From: Allomyces macrogynus ATCC 38327
Lineage: Eukaryota > Blastocladiomycota > Blastocladiomycetes > Blastocladiales > Blastocladiaceae
DNA: 64,000 nucleotides
Assembly: GCA_000151295.1 (NCBI GenBank)
Contig: GG745343.1
Span: forward strand, 1,033,553 to 1,097,552
Direction of reading: 5' to 3'
Of this stretch, positions 10,328-22,477 are shown piece after piece. The translations under genes were made by a program, and so were the position numbers. The notes beneath the pieces are model-generated. The model did not search any database. It was not told the origin of the DNA and worked only from the letters and a program-made list of their open reading frames with translations. Within the stretch, counting starts at the first letter, position 1. Each line of letters begins with the position of its first letter.

Positions 10328-11835
10328 TCACGATTTCAAAGTCACCGACAGCGTCTTGATCTTCTTCGAGAACCCGATTGCGAAATCGTTTGGAAAGTCC
10401 ACCGTGCCCTGCCAGTCCAGCAGCGCGTGCACGACCTTGGGGCCCACCAGGAGTTGCCCGCCCTCGGGGAAGAGATGCACGGAGAGGATAGGGAGGCTGG
10501 GGAGTTGCGGGACGAAGTGCAGGACGCGCGCATCGGGGAGGAGTTCGGCGGCGTACTTCCATTCGGAAATCTGGTCAAGACGTTTGAGCATTAGGAACAA
10601 CTCGAACCAGAATGGGACAAGCACACAAATCGTACCACATCGGCCAGCGGGAATGCCAGGACGCGCGTCGATCCCGAGCGCTGGTAGGCCGTGCGGCGAG
10701 CGCGTGGTGGAGCGGATGCGAGGAACTGCGCGACCATGCCGTCGACGCGAGCGGGTTCAGCGGGTTTGGGCGACGGTGCGAGTTGACGTGGTGGGGCTGA
10801 CGCGGGTGCACAATCCAACTTTGCTAGACCGGGGTCGCGGGGCGCTTTTGCCGCCGGCGTGAGCTCCTGGATCAGCGTCGTCGTGGAACCCGGTGGGTGC
10901 TTGCCGCTCGGCGTGTTGGTCGGAAGCTGCAGCTGGAAATCTGACGCGGTCTCGGTCTCATCGACCGCCGCACCGACGTGCGCGTGCCCAAGCTTGCCCA
11001 GGACCGACAACGGCGTGAGCCCCGCCGCGCCGGCCGCGTCGCACAGCTCGAGGTCGGTCTTTTGCGTTCCGCCGTTGTTCCAGAGCCAGGGCCCCTTGTA
11101 CGTGTCGAGCTTATTCCAGTCTAGATACGCGCGCATGGTCGGTCGAGATGGTAAGCGGATTGATCGGTCGAAGTTGCACAATGACAAGGAAACGCACTCG
11201 GAGCGACGATGGGGATCGACAGCTGCGTGCTCCGAACCGAGTCCCAGATGAGCGCGCGCAGGTCGGTGCGAAACTCGTCCTCCTTGGCTGCCTTCTCCAC
11301 CACATCAGGGTGCACGACGACGTCGATGACAAATGGCTTGGCCGACTCTGTGGTTGGGCAGCGAGCGATAAGAATCGCATTTCGCGTCACCGACGTTCTG
11401 AACCAGCTACCCCAAAGCGCACCATCGTCGAGGATTCGCGAGCGACTAATCATCATCGGAATCTCGGTCCCGACCATGGGCCGAATCCGGTCACTCGTGA
11501 GCACGTTCACGAAGCCGTACGCCGTCGAGTGCGGGTCCTTGGCCTTGAGCGTCTGCGCGTGCGTCAGGAGCGGCGCAGGCGCTTCCGTCTCGGCCGCATG
11601 GGCCGCAGCCATTGTATCGGCCAACGTCTTGCGGTACGCGGCGGGGTCCTTGGCCGCGAGCGTGTTGAGCTGGTTCCAAAACTCGAGTGCGCGACGCTTG
11701 GTGTCCTCTGCCGCGACGAGTACGCGGGTGGAGAGCGTCAGCAACTTGCCAAAGAACGGTTTACAGCGCTCGAAAACGGTTTCGGGTACCGTCGGCGCCC
11801 TTGAGGAAGCCCGTGGGGAGCTGGGCCGCGTTCAT
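10328..11835 (-). CDS. PIH1-domain protein (axonemal dynein assembly / R2TP type)
   Basis: PIH1-domain proteins work with HSP90 co-chaperones in pre-assembly of axonemal dyneins or, for PIH1D1, in R2TP. Exons on the minus strand are 11835-11790, 11707-11198, 11120-10636 and 10570-10328. Introns are 82, 77 and 65 bp, all GT-AG and phase-consistent; the product is 427 residues. The N-terminal region has EFWNQLNTLAAKDPAAYRK, like the PIH1D2/PIH1D3 start. It is followed by the PIH1 core with GFVNVLTSD, EIPMMISRSR and FVIDVVVHPDVVEKA, and a YKGP turn. A Pro/Ala-rich linker leads to a C-terminal CS-like beta segment (KTLSVTLKS at the end). It lies tail-to-tail with the CEP19-like gene (62 bp apart) and head-to-head with the C2orf81-like gene. 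Which PIH1 subfamily it belongs to I cannot decide. Confidence 0.75.
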
Positions 11836-12069
11836 GGTGGGATGAGTGGTCGGTTTGTCTGGCTGAGCTCGACTCTTCGGACACAAATTCTGGAGCATTT
11901 TCGTCGGCGACAGGTTCGCGTAGACTGATTGCAGCAGGTTGGCGCTGGTGTTGGTCAATATTTTGGGGTCGTGCTCAGCGACGACGACGACGACGATCGC
12001 TTGATTCAAGTCGCGTCTCACATCCTTTCTCCTGCTTTCAACCCGCAACATCAAGCAACATCCCCGACC
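11836..12069. promoter_or_regulatory. Bidirectional promoter between two cilium-type genes
   Basis: The 234-bp gap between the start codons of the PIH1-domain gene (minus) and the C2orf81-like gene (plus) must contain both promoters. No TATA box is evident. A run of gac/gat triplets lies near 11975-12000. Shared control of two flagellar genes is an inference from layout. Confidence 0.45.
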
Positions 12070-12907
12070 ATGACCGTCGACAAATCTGCACCAGCATCCG
12101 CCGGCCCGCCCGCCATCACCATGTTCGATCCGCTCGCGACGCGCGCGCATTTTGCGTGTCTCGACGAGGACGAGGCCGAAGCCATCGCCGCCGACCTCGT
12201 CGAGGACATTATGCAGAAATCACAAGATATCCTGTTTGAAAAGCACATCAGCTCCCAAGTCGTGCCGTACGCCGTGCAGTTTGCCAAGGAAACGTTCCTG
12301 CGCATGGCCATGGTGCGAGAATTCTCGCGCCAGCTCGCACACGAATATTGGCAAGAAGTTGACCAGATCGCACATAGTGGGCCTTCTTTGACGAGGACCG
12401 CGTCGACGTCAATCATCCCATGTGGAAGCCCGACGAGGGCACGTACTGCTTGCAATCGCGCGGTGATTCGGTCAGCTGCGCGCTCACTCGCGGAACGTCC
12501 CCCGTCCACAGTGCCGGCGCCAGTCGAGATTGATTCGTGGGCGCGCGGCACGCTCTTCCCGATCGACCAGCGCAACACCATCAAGCCCGTGATCCCATGG
12601 TGCTCGGATAGATCGGCGAGTCCCAGCACGGCGCCTGTGGCAGAAAGCAGGTGCGTTCTGCCGCTCCTCGCTGCTCAATACGAACGCGCATGGATGGGTA
12701 CCTCTGACCTTGACCGGCATTCTTTTTAGTGCTGTGACGACACCATCTTCGCCAAGGAAGTCTCTTCTCTCGGCCGCGACCGCGTCGTCACCGACCACGC
12801 CAATCGCGCCGCAGAGTCCACGGCGGTCAATCGCAACGGGCCGCGGATCGATGGCGGGAACGAGCGCGGGTGGAGCCGAGGCCCGGCCACGGATATGGCA
12901 GCCATAA
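12070..12907 (+). CDS. C2orf81-like protein (DUF4639 type)
   Basis: Four exons join in phase: 12070-12312, 12378-12462, 12512-12650 and 12730-12907 (introns 65, 49 and 79 bp), giving 214 residues. The N-terminal half is acidic and helical (EAEAIAADLVEDIMQKSQDI, then VVPYAVQFAKETFLRMAM). Exon 2 gives WAFFDEDRVDVNHPMWKPDEG and exon 3 VEIDSWARGTLFP. This order matches what I remember of vertebrate C2orf81: helix, then a VEW-like motif, then an acidic linker, then D-[AS]-WA-[RQ]-G. C2orf81 is conserved in ciliated species, but its role is not established. The last exon is Ser/Pro/Arg-rich (SSPRKSLLS, APQSPRRS) and likely disordered. Confidence 0.6.
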
Positions 12908-13263
12908 ACATGAGCATATGTCTTGAATCGTGGGGTTGCGTCGTGGGCAGGTTCCCGAAGGTTTCGTCACGTCTCGCACTGCTGATCCACAGTGTGAGAC
13001 GTTCGCACGGCCGCGTTGTCTCGACCATTCGTCTTTTCTCGTTCGCCATGCTCGTCATACCTCCGAGTAGCACCTGTTCAGAGGTGGAGAACATTCAACA
13101 ACGAATGGGGTCAATTCTGGAGGGACAGAGACCCAATGGGCCGCAGCTCAAGGACCCAACTGAACCGCAAGGCCGTTTCTTCCGCGAAGGATTTCTGAAC
13201 AGGGAATGGTGCAAGGCAACATGTTCAATCTTTGTCTACATCAAAAATCAATCTCTTCACGAC
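12908..13263. other. Intergenic region between convergent genes
   Basis: About 355 bp of lower-GC sequence between the stops of the C2orf81-like gene and the ABCC transporter. An open frame crosses it, but it is antisense to the transporter further on and has no motif. No gene seen. Confidence 0.4.
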
Positions 13264-16200
13264 CTACTCCACCAGCCCACTTCCATTGGCGAGCGCGTAG
13301 AACCGCGACGTCGGGTCGGCCAGCAACTCCTTGGGCGCGCCCACCTCGGCCACCTCGCCGTGATCCAGCACAACAATCTTATCCGAATCCATGATCGTGC
13401 CGATCCGGTGCGCGACCGTGAGCACCGTACACCCGGCAAACTCGCGCCTCACCGTCTCCTGCACGACCGCGTCCGTGACCGGGTCCATGGCCGCGGTCGC
13501 CTCGTCGAGCACCAGCACTTTGGACTTGCGCACGATCGCGCGCGCCAGGCACAGCAATTGTGCCTGGCCCGCCGACATGGACTCGCGCGTGAGAGGCGCG
13601 TCGAGCTGCCCCTCGAGCGACCGCACGTACTCGACGAGCGACGCGCGCTCAAGCGCATTCCACAGCGCCGCGTCGTCAATGGTCCCGGCCGGGTCGAGGT
13701 TGGCGCGTAGCGGCGCGTCAAACAAGACGGCTTCTTGCGGCAGAATCGTAAGCCGCGAACGCAGGTCTTGCAGGCCGACCGTCGCAATGTCGATTCCGTC
13801 GACGATAATCGAGCCAGAGGTAGCCTCGAGCACGCGGAACAGCGCGAGCATCAGCGACGACTTGCCGCTACCCGTGCGCCCGCAAATCCCGACCCGCTCG
13901 CCCGGGTTAATGCTCAGGTTGATGTGCTTGAGCACCGGGTCGAGTCCAGCGCGGTACGTTGTCGAGTAATCGCGGAACTCGACCGTGCCAGACGCGGGCC
14001 ATGCCGCGTCGAGCGCAAATGGCGTATCCTCGCGCGCCTCGGCGGGCACGTCCATGTACTCTTGAATGCGCTCCATGGACACGAGCGAGTTCTCTAGCAT
14101 CGCCGACGTTTCGATCGTCGCGGCCAAAATACCCGTGATCTGCATCGCGTACGTGAGCGCCGTCCCGAGAATCGCGGTGCCGGACACGGGCGTCGCGACA
14201 GCCAAGATCCCAAACACGCCAATCATGGCCGTGCTCAGCAGCTGCAGCTGCACCGACAGCCACCACCGCGTCGCGTTGAGCGTGTAGGTGCCCGACGCAG
14301 CCAGGTCGACCTTGGCCTCGGCGTCGGTCTGGAACCGTGCCGAGTGAGCAAACGCGCGAATGGTCGCGAGACCCGTCAGCGACTCGGTGATATGCTGGTA
14401 GACGGGCGATGCTTGCGCCATGGTGACGCGCTCCAGCTCGCGCGAGCTGGCCAGGTACACGCGCTGCACGAGCAAAAAGATGCCCGTGATTGGGATCAGG
14501 ACGACGAGGAACCACGGCGTTGCCGTGACGATCGTGATGACGGTGCCGAGCACTTGGAACACAAAGGCCAGGATCTGGAACGAGAAGCTCGGGATCATGC
14601 GGTCGACGGTGCGCTGGTCACCCGTCATGCGGTTCAGAATGCGACCTGGAATAACGGGGACACGTCAGGCCCTGTATCGAGAGACGAAAATAAGAGCGAC
14701 AGAGCGTACCGGCCGGCGTCACATCCCACCACGACATGGGCGCGCGCAAGATCGCATTGAGCAGCTTGGTCATTGTGATTTTCGCGACGCGGGTCGCGAC
14801 CGTCGCGAGAACAATGTAGAACGACGAGACGGCGGCAATCGCGCCGGCGATCAGAAGCCCGCCGTACCCACCAAGCCAATAGCCGACGTCGTCACCCTCA
14901 CCTGAGCTCGATGCAGAACCCCAAAGACCCTGTTGAGGACGGTCGACGAGTGAGCGCGGAAGATTGAGCAGCCCCAAATCATGAACGTACCAAGAAAATG
15001 GTCGAGGAGAACTGGAATCCCGACGTGACAACAAACGACAAGAGAACCACGACCGATAGCCAACCTCCGACGTAGGACAGGTAGGCTTTGTACGTTGCTA
15101 TTGGGCGGTCGGGTTGGGTCAGTCTCAACGCGGACGATTTGGGCAATGTCCAGGTTCATAGACGCACCCCACGCGACCTTGCCCGAATTTTTGGTCTCCT
15201 TGTTCTCTTCCTCGTCGCTGTCGTCGCTGGGTGGAGAAGATGCCGACCCGCTCTCTGCATCTTTTCCGTCATCCTGCTCGTCCTCGCGCGCTTCCGCGCC
15301 CTTGCCGTCACTTCCCTGGCCCTTGCGCGATGCGAGTTCACCTCGCCCACGAGCTCGGCCACGAGGCCGTTCAGCGCCATGACCTCGTCGTACGTGCCCT
15401 GCTCGATAATCCTGCCCTCGCTCAACGCCAGGACATGATCGGCCTGGTCAAGGTGGTGCATCGCGTGCGTGACCAGCACGACCGTCTTGCCGCGCAGCAG
15501 CCCCTTGTCCTTGTCAAACCACGCGTCAAACAGGTGCCGGTCGACGTGCGCATCGACGGCCGACAGCGGGTCATCGAGAAGCAAAACGTCGGCGTCTGCG
15601 TAGAGTGCACGTGCGCATGCGACGCGCGCGCGCTGTCCACCCGACAAATTCGTGCCCTTTTCACCGACGAACGTCAGGTCGCCCTTGGGCAGAGCGGCGA
15701 AATCACTCATCAGCGCGCATGCATGCACGACTGCGTCGTACCGCACCTGGTCGAGTGCACGGCCAAACAGGATATTGTCGCGAATCGAGACGTGCTGAAT
15801 CCACGGCTGCTGTGCAACGTACGCGACCGACCCGCGTACGGTCACTCTACCGTCGATCTTGTCCATTTCGCCGAGAATCGCCGTGAGCAGCGCGGACTTC
15901 CCGGACCCGATTTTGCCGACGACGGTCGTGACGGACCCGCGCGCGATCGCGAGCCGGTCAATGGACAGGACGGGCTTGTCGTCGGCAAACGCAAACCGCC
16001 CCGCTTCAATCTCGATCGCGGCGGGGTGATCGTGGTCGTTGGTGTCGTGGACCACGTACGCGACACGTTCTGGCGACTGCAGAAACTCGGACACGCGGTC
16101 CATGGCCGCCTTGGCATCGACGAGCGGCGTCCACGCCCACAGCATAATCTTGGTGTGCTGGTCGACAATATTAAACAGCGCGAGCGTCACGAACACGCGC

Positions 16201-17944
16201 TCCGACGTGAGCGCGTTCGCCGGCTGCGTGAGCGCGTATACGGCAAACGTCAAGAACATGGCGAGCGAGGGTACAATGTCGGACATGCTGACCGATGCAG
16301 CATTGAACCGCATCGACGTGATGGTCAGCTGCAGCTCCTTGTCGCGAATCGCCAAGATCCGGTCGCGCAGGTACCCAGTCCAACCGTAGAGCCGCAATGT
16401 TTTCATTGCGCCGACCGTCTCGGTCATGAGCTTGGTCCGCGCGCTTATTTGTTTCATGATCGCCATGCGCAGCGCCATCAACTTGCCGCCGAGCGATCCG
16501 ACGACGGGCGACGACAGCGTGATCACGGCGACGGCCATGAACATCGACCACCCAATCTGCAAGTAGAGCATGTAGAGTGCAATCGCGAGCGTGAACGGCG
16601 ACGGCAGCCAGCCGATCAGCGACGTCATGATGCTGGCGACCCCGGCCGCGTCCACTTGCGCGTGCGCCAACACCGCACCCGCATCGACCGACCGGTGGCT
16701 CGGCAGCTGCAGCGCCTTGTGGTAGACGACGCGCTGCACGGCGCTTTGCGCACGCAGTTGCTCGAGGTTCGACAAGTGCTGCTTTTGGCCGGCCAAGAAC
16801 GCGGCCAAGACCGACACGATCACGTAAGCTACGGCAACCACGACGCCCTCGGCCACGGACCGTTCGTCCTTGGTCCCGCGCGCCAAAACCAGCTTGATCA
16901 GGTACTGCACAAAGAGCGGGTTGACAAACTCGGTGAGCGCCACGACAATCGCCATGCCGCTGACCAGCGCAAGCTTGGGCGCAAACACGGCCAGGAACGC
17001 GTGAAGAAACGACGGCTTGCTGGTGCGCGTCGCGACTTGGTGGTCCCACGCGGCCTGGAGCAGGTCGCCCGTCGGGTGCGATTGCAGGCGCCATGGCAAA
17101 CTCCAGCAATCGGCGAGCACGAGCGTCTTGGCGCGCCCCTCGCGCAGCAGGCCGTGCACCCACCAGAGGCCGAGTCGCGACAGGTACGACGCCGACATTT
17201 CGGGCGACTCGTCTGTGGGCACGCCCGTCACCTCAGGGACCGCCGTGTAGGCTGCGGCCGGGTCGTTGCGCAGGTCAATGGCCTTGCCGGAAAAGCTTTC
17301 GGCCAGGAACAAGAGCACGGCCACTATGAGTGGCCGCGAGAAAATGTGCACAAGCTCGGGCAAGTCACTCAGGAGGAGTGTGCGTAAGCGCACGACGAGG
17401 ACGAGGATCAGAGCGAGGTAGAACGTGCATAGCGAAGTGGAGGGCCGACGACTGCGGTAATGCTCTGCAAAATCGGGTGGATAAGGTCAGTCTTTATCGT
17501 GGGTAATCATTCGTGCGAGAAATAGAGCGACGACAAACCGAAGAAGTGGGTCGGGACTGCAATGGCGAGTACTAGCGTGACCGTGATCCACCCAAAGTAG
17601 GTCGAGGATGCGGACTCGGCCGGGTCGATTTGCGCGAGGAGAATAATGGCAGCGGCTAAGTTGACGACGCTCAACACCTGTTTCCAAGTCGTGTTCGGTT
17701 GGTCAGATCTCATTGATCAGATCTTTTGGCCTGTGAATCGCAGCCTTCTCCGCACCATCTTGAGCCAGAACAGGACGCGATACGAGTGGGTCATGCCCTG
17801 TGGCAAGTCCTTGCGTCGCATGGTCACAAACCACAACCGGTTCCCGACTGCCAGAAGGCTGGCGATTGCGACGATGGGCAAGAGCACCCCGTCTTGAAAA
17901 CATGGGTCGACATCAATCTGCCCGGCATTCTGCGTCGTGACGGT
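13264..17944 (-). CDS. ABCC-type (MRP-like) full ABC transporter; first exon(s) unresolved
   Basis: ATP-driven multidrug or conjugate exporter with an N-terminal TMD0 plus two TMD-NBD halves. Minus-strand exons are 17944-17756, 17677-17539, 17464-15342, 15273-15168, 15097-14991, 14929-14710 and 14645-13264. Introns are 61-78 bp, all GT-AG and phase-consistent, giving about 1,421 residues. TMD0 begins with a CFQDGVLLP segment. NBD1 has Walker A GKIGSGKSA, signature LSGGQRARVACARAL and Walker B VLLLDDPLSAVD, with Asp where the catalytic Glu would be, as is usual in ABCC NBD1. TMD2 opens with VAWATYKAYLSYVGG, typical of the family. NBD2 has Walker A GRTGSGKSS, signature MSAGQAQLLCLARA and VLVLDEATAAMD. 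A stop in frame just upstream of 17944 shows that this exon starts at an acceptor (caatag). The initiator exon probably lies at 17,980-18,060 (an ATG at about 18,070 is possible) but does not join in phase in any way I could find. Confidence 0.93.
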
Positions 17945-19661
17945 CTATTGGCGGCAGCGACAAGAGGGAAGAACAATTCGCGTCCAATCAGACTTGTCGA
18001 TTATCCGCGCCGTAGAATGCTGCAACCAACGAACCAGCGGTAACCCGCCTTGACAAAAAGGCCGACCCATGGTGAAGCAGCTGGAGGAGCCCGAGAATCC
18101 AGCGATCGTATCCTAGCGCTTGTGCAACAAGATCTGTGCAGACGCGCGAGCACCTTGTCGCGTCGAGAGAGAGAGAGAGAGAGACGTGTGGAAGTGTGCG
18201 CGCTGGGATGGTTTTTGGTCCCTGAGATTGGGAGAGGCAGCTCTTGTAGGCCTGGCCACCGACATCCGCATGCGCGCCGGGGATTGGCCGGGTCAACGCC
18301 CGACCTCCACCCAAAAGCGGCGTGGGGCGCATTTGCGACGACAAGGTGGTACACGCGCGTATCAAACTTTGAATAACTCCACCGCGCCGACGCTGCTTTC
18401 CCACACTTTTCTGGACGACGAGACAACGTTGGACGCGTTCCGTGCGAACCCGAACCAAAGCATCGACGAGCCTCTGCTATTAGTGGCTGATCAAATCGTA
18501 TGAAGCGCGCCGCCGTTGCCCCCTGATGCCATCTGTGCCACAGTCGCACGGGTATTTGGTTCGTCTGCGAACCTTGCGACAGACCGAGAGGATGTTGGTA
18601 CATGTCAGGGCCCCGGTCAAGTTTAGCCGTGGTGCACATCGCACAACGGGGGTGGTCATGACAAAAGTGCGTTGCGACAAGTCCTGCGGGATGGGATGAG
18701 AAGGCGCGTGTGCGTGCCGTTGCGCGAGCAAGCACGCCGCGCGGCACAGAGGCGATGGAGGCGAGATGCGCGCCACACCAAACCTGGTCGTGGGGAAGTG
18801 CGCGCAAGCGAGAGACGCGACTGTGATGGACTAGGAACGGCCTGCAAAGAGCCCTTCTCGCGCAAGACTCCGACGTCAAGCAACCGGTCCTGCATGTGGA
18901 AGCCGTGTGGCGACACCGCACGGTTCATCGGCAAGCCTGCAAGCCGCGAGGAGGCACGGCGGCACTGCAGACAAGCAGGCGTCTCGCGCTAAATGTCGAG
19001 CTGCGTGATTTTTGCGTGACCGCGTTAAATTTGTAGGTACTACATGACCTATTCCCTGTTCTGCACAACCGGACATCGTCGCCAACTCGCACTGGCCGCA
19101 ACTTGAACGTTCCCGAACCTCAGCCCAACTTGCTGCAGTGTTCTCTTGTATAACGGCGAAGTCGCCTCGCGATCCGGCAACGACAGCCCGGGGTGGGCTG
19201 GTGGTCCAACATCGCAAGAGCCCAGAATAATCACCTGTTCACCATTGCCTCTCGTGAGACCTTTATCCATCTCACCATTACCGACTCGATTGGCGCGAGC
19301 AATACGGAGGTCGATCATGCCAGCTGAGGCCTCGCGCGGCTGGCTTGATCTTCTTGGCACGATTCCAGCCGTTGTGGCCGACGCCTTTTTCCAGGCACAG
19401 CGAGGTTCGCAAATTGTTCCTGTCCTCGTGTCGTGAGAGTTGCGCATGTTCTCAGCTCACGGACCCTCGCTCGCACAGACCCGTTTCTGGCCAGCGTCAC
19501 GCACGATTCTTCGCCAGGCTGGGCCGACTCGGTGACGAAACCGCACCAAGGTTCGCACTGTCATCGACTTGGATGCATTGCTCCGGCCCATCATTTGCTT
19601 GATCGAATTTGGTCATCGTCGAGTAGAACTGTGCCTGAACAGCAAGTGCGTCAACCCGTCC
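17945..19661. other. Intergenic region, 1.7 kb
   Basis: It presumably contains the first exon(s) and promoter of the ABCC gene and the promoter of the membrane-protein gene on the plus strand. I see no further gene. The open frames here are Arg/Ser/His-rich, overlap each other on both strands and show no motif. A GA microsatellite lies at 18,165-18,184. Confidence 0.4.
18165..18184. repeat. (GA)n microsatellite
   Basis: Ten uninterrupted GA dinucleotides. Confidence 0.9.
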
Positions 19662-21414
19662 ATGACGTTCCACGACAAGGTCGTGCTCGCCCCCAAACCC
19701 ATTCGCAGAACGAGCGCGGAGCCGTCCGACTGGGTGGACTCGCTCAGCCAGACGCTGACGGCGCCCATGGCGCAAACCACGTTTTCTCTGGTGCGTTTCC
19801 ACGATCTCGTCGCCGTGTCCCAATCGGCTCCAATAATCAAGTCCTTCTCCCCAGGTGCTTCTCTGCATCTGGGTATGGGCAACCCGAACCGCACCTCGAC
19901 GCGCCGCCGTGGCGGCTGCCAGAGCCGCGGTCCCTACACCCTCATGGCAAGCACTGGCGCGCGACCATGTCCCGCTCCTCGCGACAACCGTCCTCGTCTA
20001 CTTCCTCGCGTTTGCAACGCAGCACGACCTTCTCTACCTGCCCTCGCTCTACTCGTCCAGCTACCGCGTGCTCCTCGTCGACACGCCCGGTGCCCTCGTA
20101 TCTCTCGTTCCGCTCCTGACGCTTGCCGTCCTGGCACGTGTTCTCGCGTACAGCTCCTGCGCGTCGGCATCGGCCCTGCCCTCCGTGCGCGGGTACCGCG
20201 AAATCGCGCTCGCGACGGGAGTCTTGGCCGTCTGGTGCAGTGCCGGCGCCGTGGTCGTCGCCCAGAACTCTGGGCTCCTCGAGGTGACGCGCGGAGGGCT
20301 TGTCTCTGCAGCGCGTGCGGTCACGCCGTGGGTCGTCGCCGCGCATTCGTCTCGCTGGACACCACCCGTACTGGTGCTCGCGCTGTACATGGTCGTGTCG
20401 CGCGCGTGGACGCGATGGCGCGCTGCGCCGGACGCGGGGCATGTGGTCAGCGAACTGAGTCCGCCGTGGGGGTCGTGGGTACGCCATTTTTGCCTTCTCC
20501 TTGTCGCAAACCGGTGGAGAAGACTGACCATCGCCCTCACAGACCTGGCGTGACTCGGGCGACGCCGTCATCATCCTCTTCGCGCTCGTTTCCGCACGCG
20601 CCGTCGCCGATACTCGCACGTCCGTAACCGCCGCCATGGTCCTGACCGTCTCGACGGCGCTCGCGCTCGCCGGTCTCCAGAGCGCGACCGCGTCGGGCGG
20701 GCTCGCAGCGGCATTGTCACGCAGCGCATCGCGCGTCGGACTTGCGGGTATGTCGCGGTCGCCGTCGCGCACGGCTGCGCTCGCGACGATCGCAGCTGCG
20801 AGTGCCGTTGCTCAGGACAACGTGCCGCGCCCAGCTCCGAATCCAGCCCCGCTCCGGGTCCAACCGCCGACCTCCCATGATTCCTCCCCCTACCCATCTC
20901 CCGCACCGTTACCGGCACCGGCACTCGCGCCGGCGCGCCGCGTCTCGATTGCGTCCCCCACCGACACGCCCTCGCGCGCGTCCTCGCCGTTGGCGGAACA
21001 AGCGCGTCACCTGCCGCACGCCGCCGAGTACGCGCGCCCGCCGTCGCCGACCATGCAGCGCAAGATTTTGCTTGACCGGATCCAGCGCGATGCGGCGCCT
21101 GGATCCCGCCCGTCAACTCGCCGTCGGCTGCCACGTCGTCCCCGCCAGCGTCGACAGACCGTCGCGGGCGGGCACCTGTAGGAGGACAGGGACCGGGATC
21201 GCCGCGTCCGCGTGCGCTGTCGCCGCAGCGGAAGTTGCTCGAGGAGCAATTGACGGCGCTCGCGGGTATGAATGCGCGCGAGCCGCTCAAGGTGCCGGCC
21301 GCGCTGCGGGGGGTTGAGAAGATGGGGCAGCGTAGTCCGGTGGGGACGGGCCGGATGCGGTCGCCCGTACGCGGTGCCGGGTACCAGGCCGATCTGCGCT
21401 ACATCGCGCGGTAG
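19662..21414 (+). CDS. Uncharacterised multi-pass membrane protein with Ser/Pro-rich tail
   Basis: I do not recognise the family. Exons 19662-19790, 19855-20478, 20543-21122 and 21182-21414 join in phase (introns 64, 64 and 59 bp), giving 521 residues. The soluble N-terminus (about 43 residues from MTFHDKVVLAPKPIRR) is followed by five or six hydrophobic helices: VLLCIWVWA, PLLATTVLVYFLAFA, LVSLVPLLTLAVLARVLAY, IALATGVLAVWCSAGAVVVA, PPVLVLALYMVVS and DAVIILFALVSARAV. The C-terminal half is rich in Ser, Pro and Arg with SP-type sites (RSPVGTGRMRSPVRG) and one conserved-looking helix (RKLLEEQLTALAGMN). A nuclear-envelope protein such as NDC1, with six helices plus a soluble C-terminal half, has a similar layout, but I see no sequence signature for it. 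The last intron is the least certain. Confidence 0.62.
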
Positions 21415-21708
21415 AGACTGCCGAGGTGACGACGGACTGGCTGAAGCGACTTTGCGGGTAGAAGAATGAGATAGCAAATAATAAAAGACTTCCAATTCTT
21501 TGCAAGCTTTGGCAGACTGTGGACAAGAAAATGGAATAGAATGCATTTATGCTCAGCCCCAATTCGTCCTTCATCGAAATATGAAGATTCCATCGCGCCC
21601 AACATGAGCACAGACGCGAACATGCGCGCTAACACGCCCCAAAACGAGTCGCTCCGGGATTCTCAAAATGGTACATCGGTGGCCTCGTCGCTTGCGTCAC
21701 TGGCGCGA

Positions 21709-22189
21709 TCAGTGATCCGCCGCCGTCGTGACCGCGGCGGCAAGCGGCGGCTCCGGCGCGTGACCCGAGTCGGCGTGCTCCATCGACTTGGTCGCCGACA
21801 ACGCGTCAGTCGTGCCCTTGTCGGCCTTGGTCTCCATCGACGACACGTCCGCCATCCCCTTGTTGTCCTTCGTATCCACCGGCGATGGACCCTCCGCCGC
21901 AGGGCTCGACTCGGTGGACTTGCCCGCCGATATAGCGGCCGCCGAGTCGGTCACGACCTGCGGCCCGAGCCGCGACGTGACGTCGCCCTTGCCCGTCTTC
22001 TTGTGCTTGGGCGGCGTCACCTCCTTGGCCTTGCCCCCCGCGTCGCCCGTGCGCTTGCCGCCGCCGGTCCCCGGCGTCGTCGGGCTGGCCGACGTCTAAG
22101 GCCATCCACTTGGCGGCCTCGGCCATGGCCCTTTCGTCAGGCTCGCCCCACGCACGGCCCTTGCGCTCGCCCGGCTGCTTGGCCGGCAT
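21709..22189 (-). CDS. Doubtful small basic protein
   Basis: Two overlapping minus-strand frames look partly coding. One starts MPAKQPGERKGRAWGE at 22189. The other is the more GC3-rich frame KEVTPPKHKKTGKGDVTSR..., ending at 21709. They are offset, and a tag acceptor at about 22,096 (before ACGTCGGCC) suggests an intron, but I found no donor in the right phase. The product would be about 150 residues, Lys/Pro/Ala-rich, without a known domain. It could be a real nuclear protein or noise. Confidence 0.3.
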
Positions 22190-22477
22190 CACGGCCCGCC
22201 GATGGTGCGCGGCGCGATCGTGGGCGCCCAGCCCATGCCATACTGGAAGCGTCGTTGCCTTCCACACACGCGGTCACGTTCCAGCTGGACGCTTCTCCCT
22301 AGTTTGGCTCTCGCCAGTTTCGCTCTCGCCAGTTTCGCTCTCACTGCCACAAGTTCCGCTCTTCTCGCCGGTCAGCCTGCGCCGTCTTCGTCGTCGCCGA
22401 CGGCCCGTCCAGTCGGCCGCACAGCCGCACCGTCGACCCGCCGTGCACCGAGCCTGCCGCAAAACGCCGCCGCCAAG

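Noticed and set aside
12895..13710. 271-codon plus-strand frame
   Set aside because: Spans an intergenic gap and then runs antisense to the ABCC NBD2; not a gene.
15231..17387. 718-codon open frame on the plus strand
   Set aside because: Lies exactly opposite the ABCC transporter exon; Arg/His/Asp-rich composition is that of an antisense shadow in GC-rich coding DNA.
18480..18934. Overlapping frames in the region upstream of the ABCC gene
   Set aside because: His/Arg/Ser-rich on both strands, no consistent exon structure and no motif.
19433..20119. Plus-strand 228-codon frame
   Set aside because: Shadow of the multi-pass membrane protein exons in another frame.
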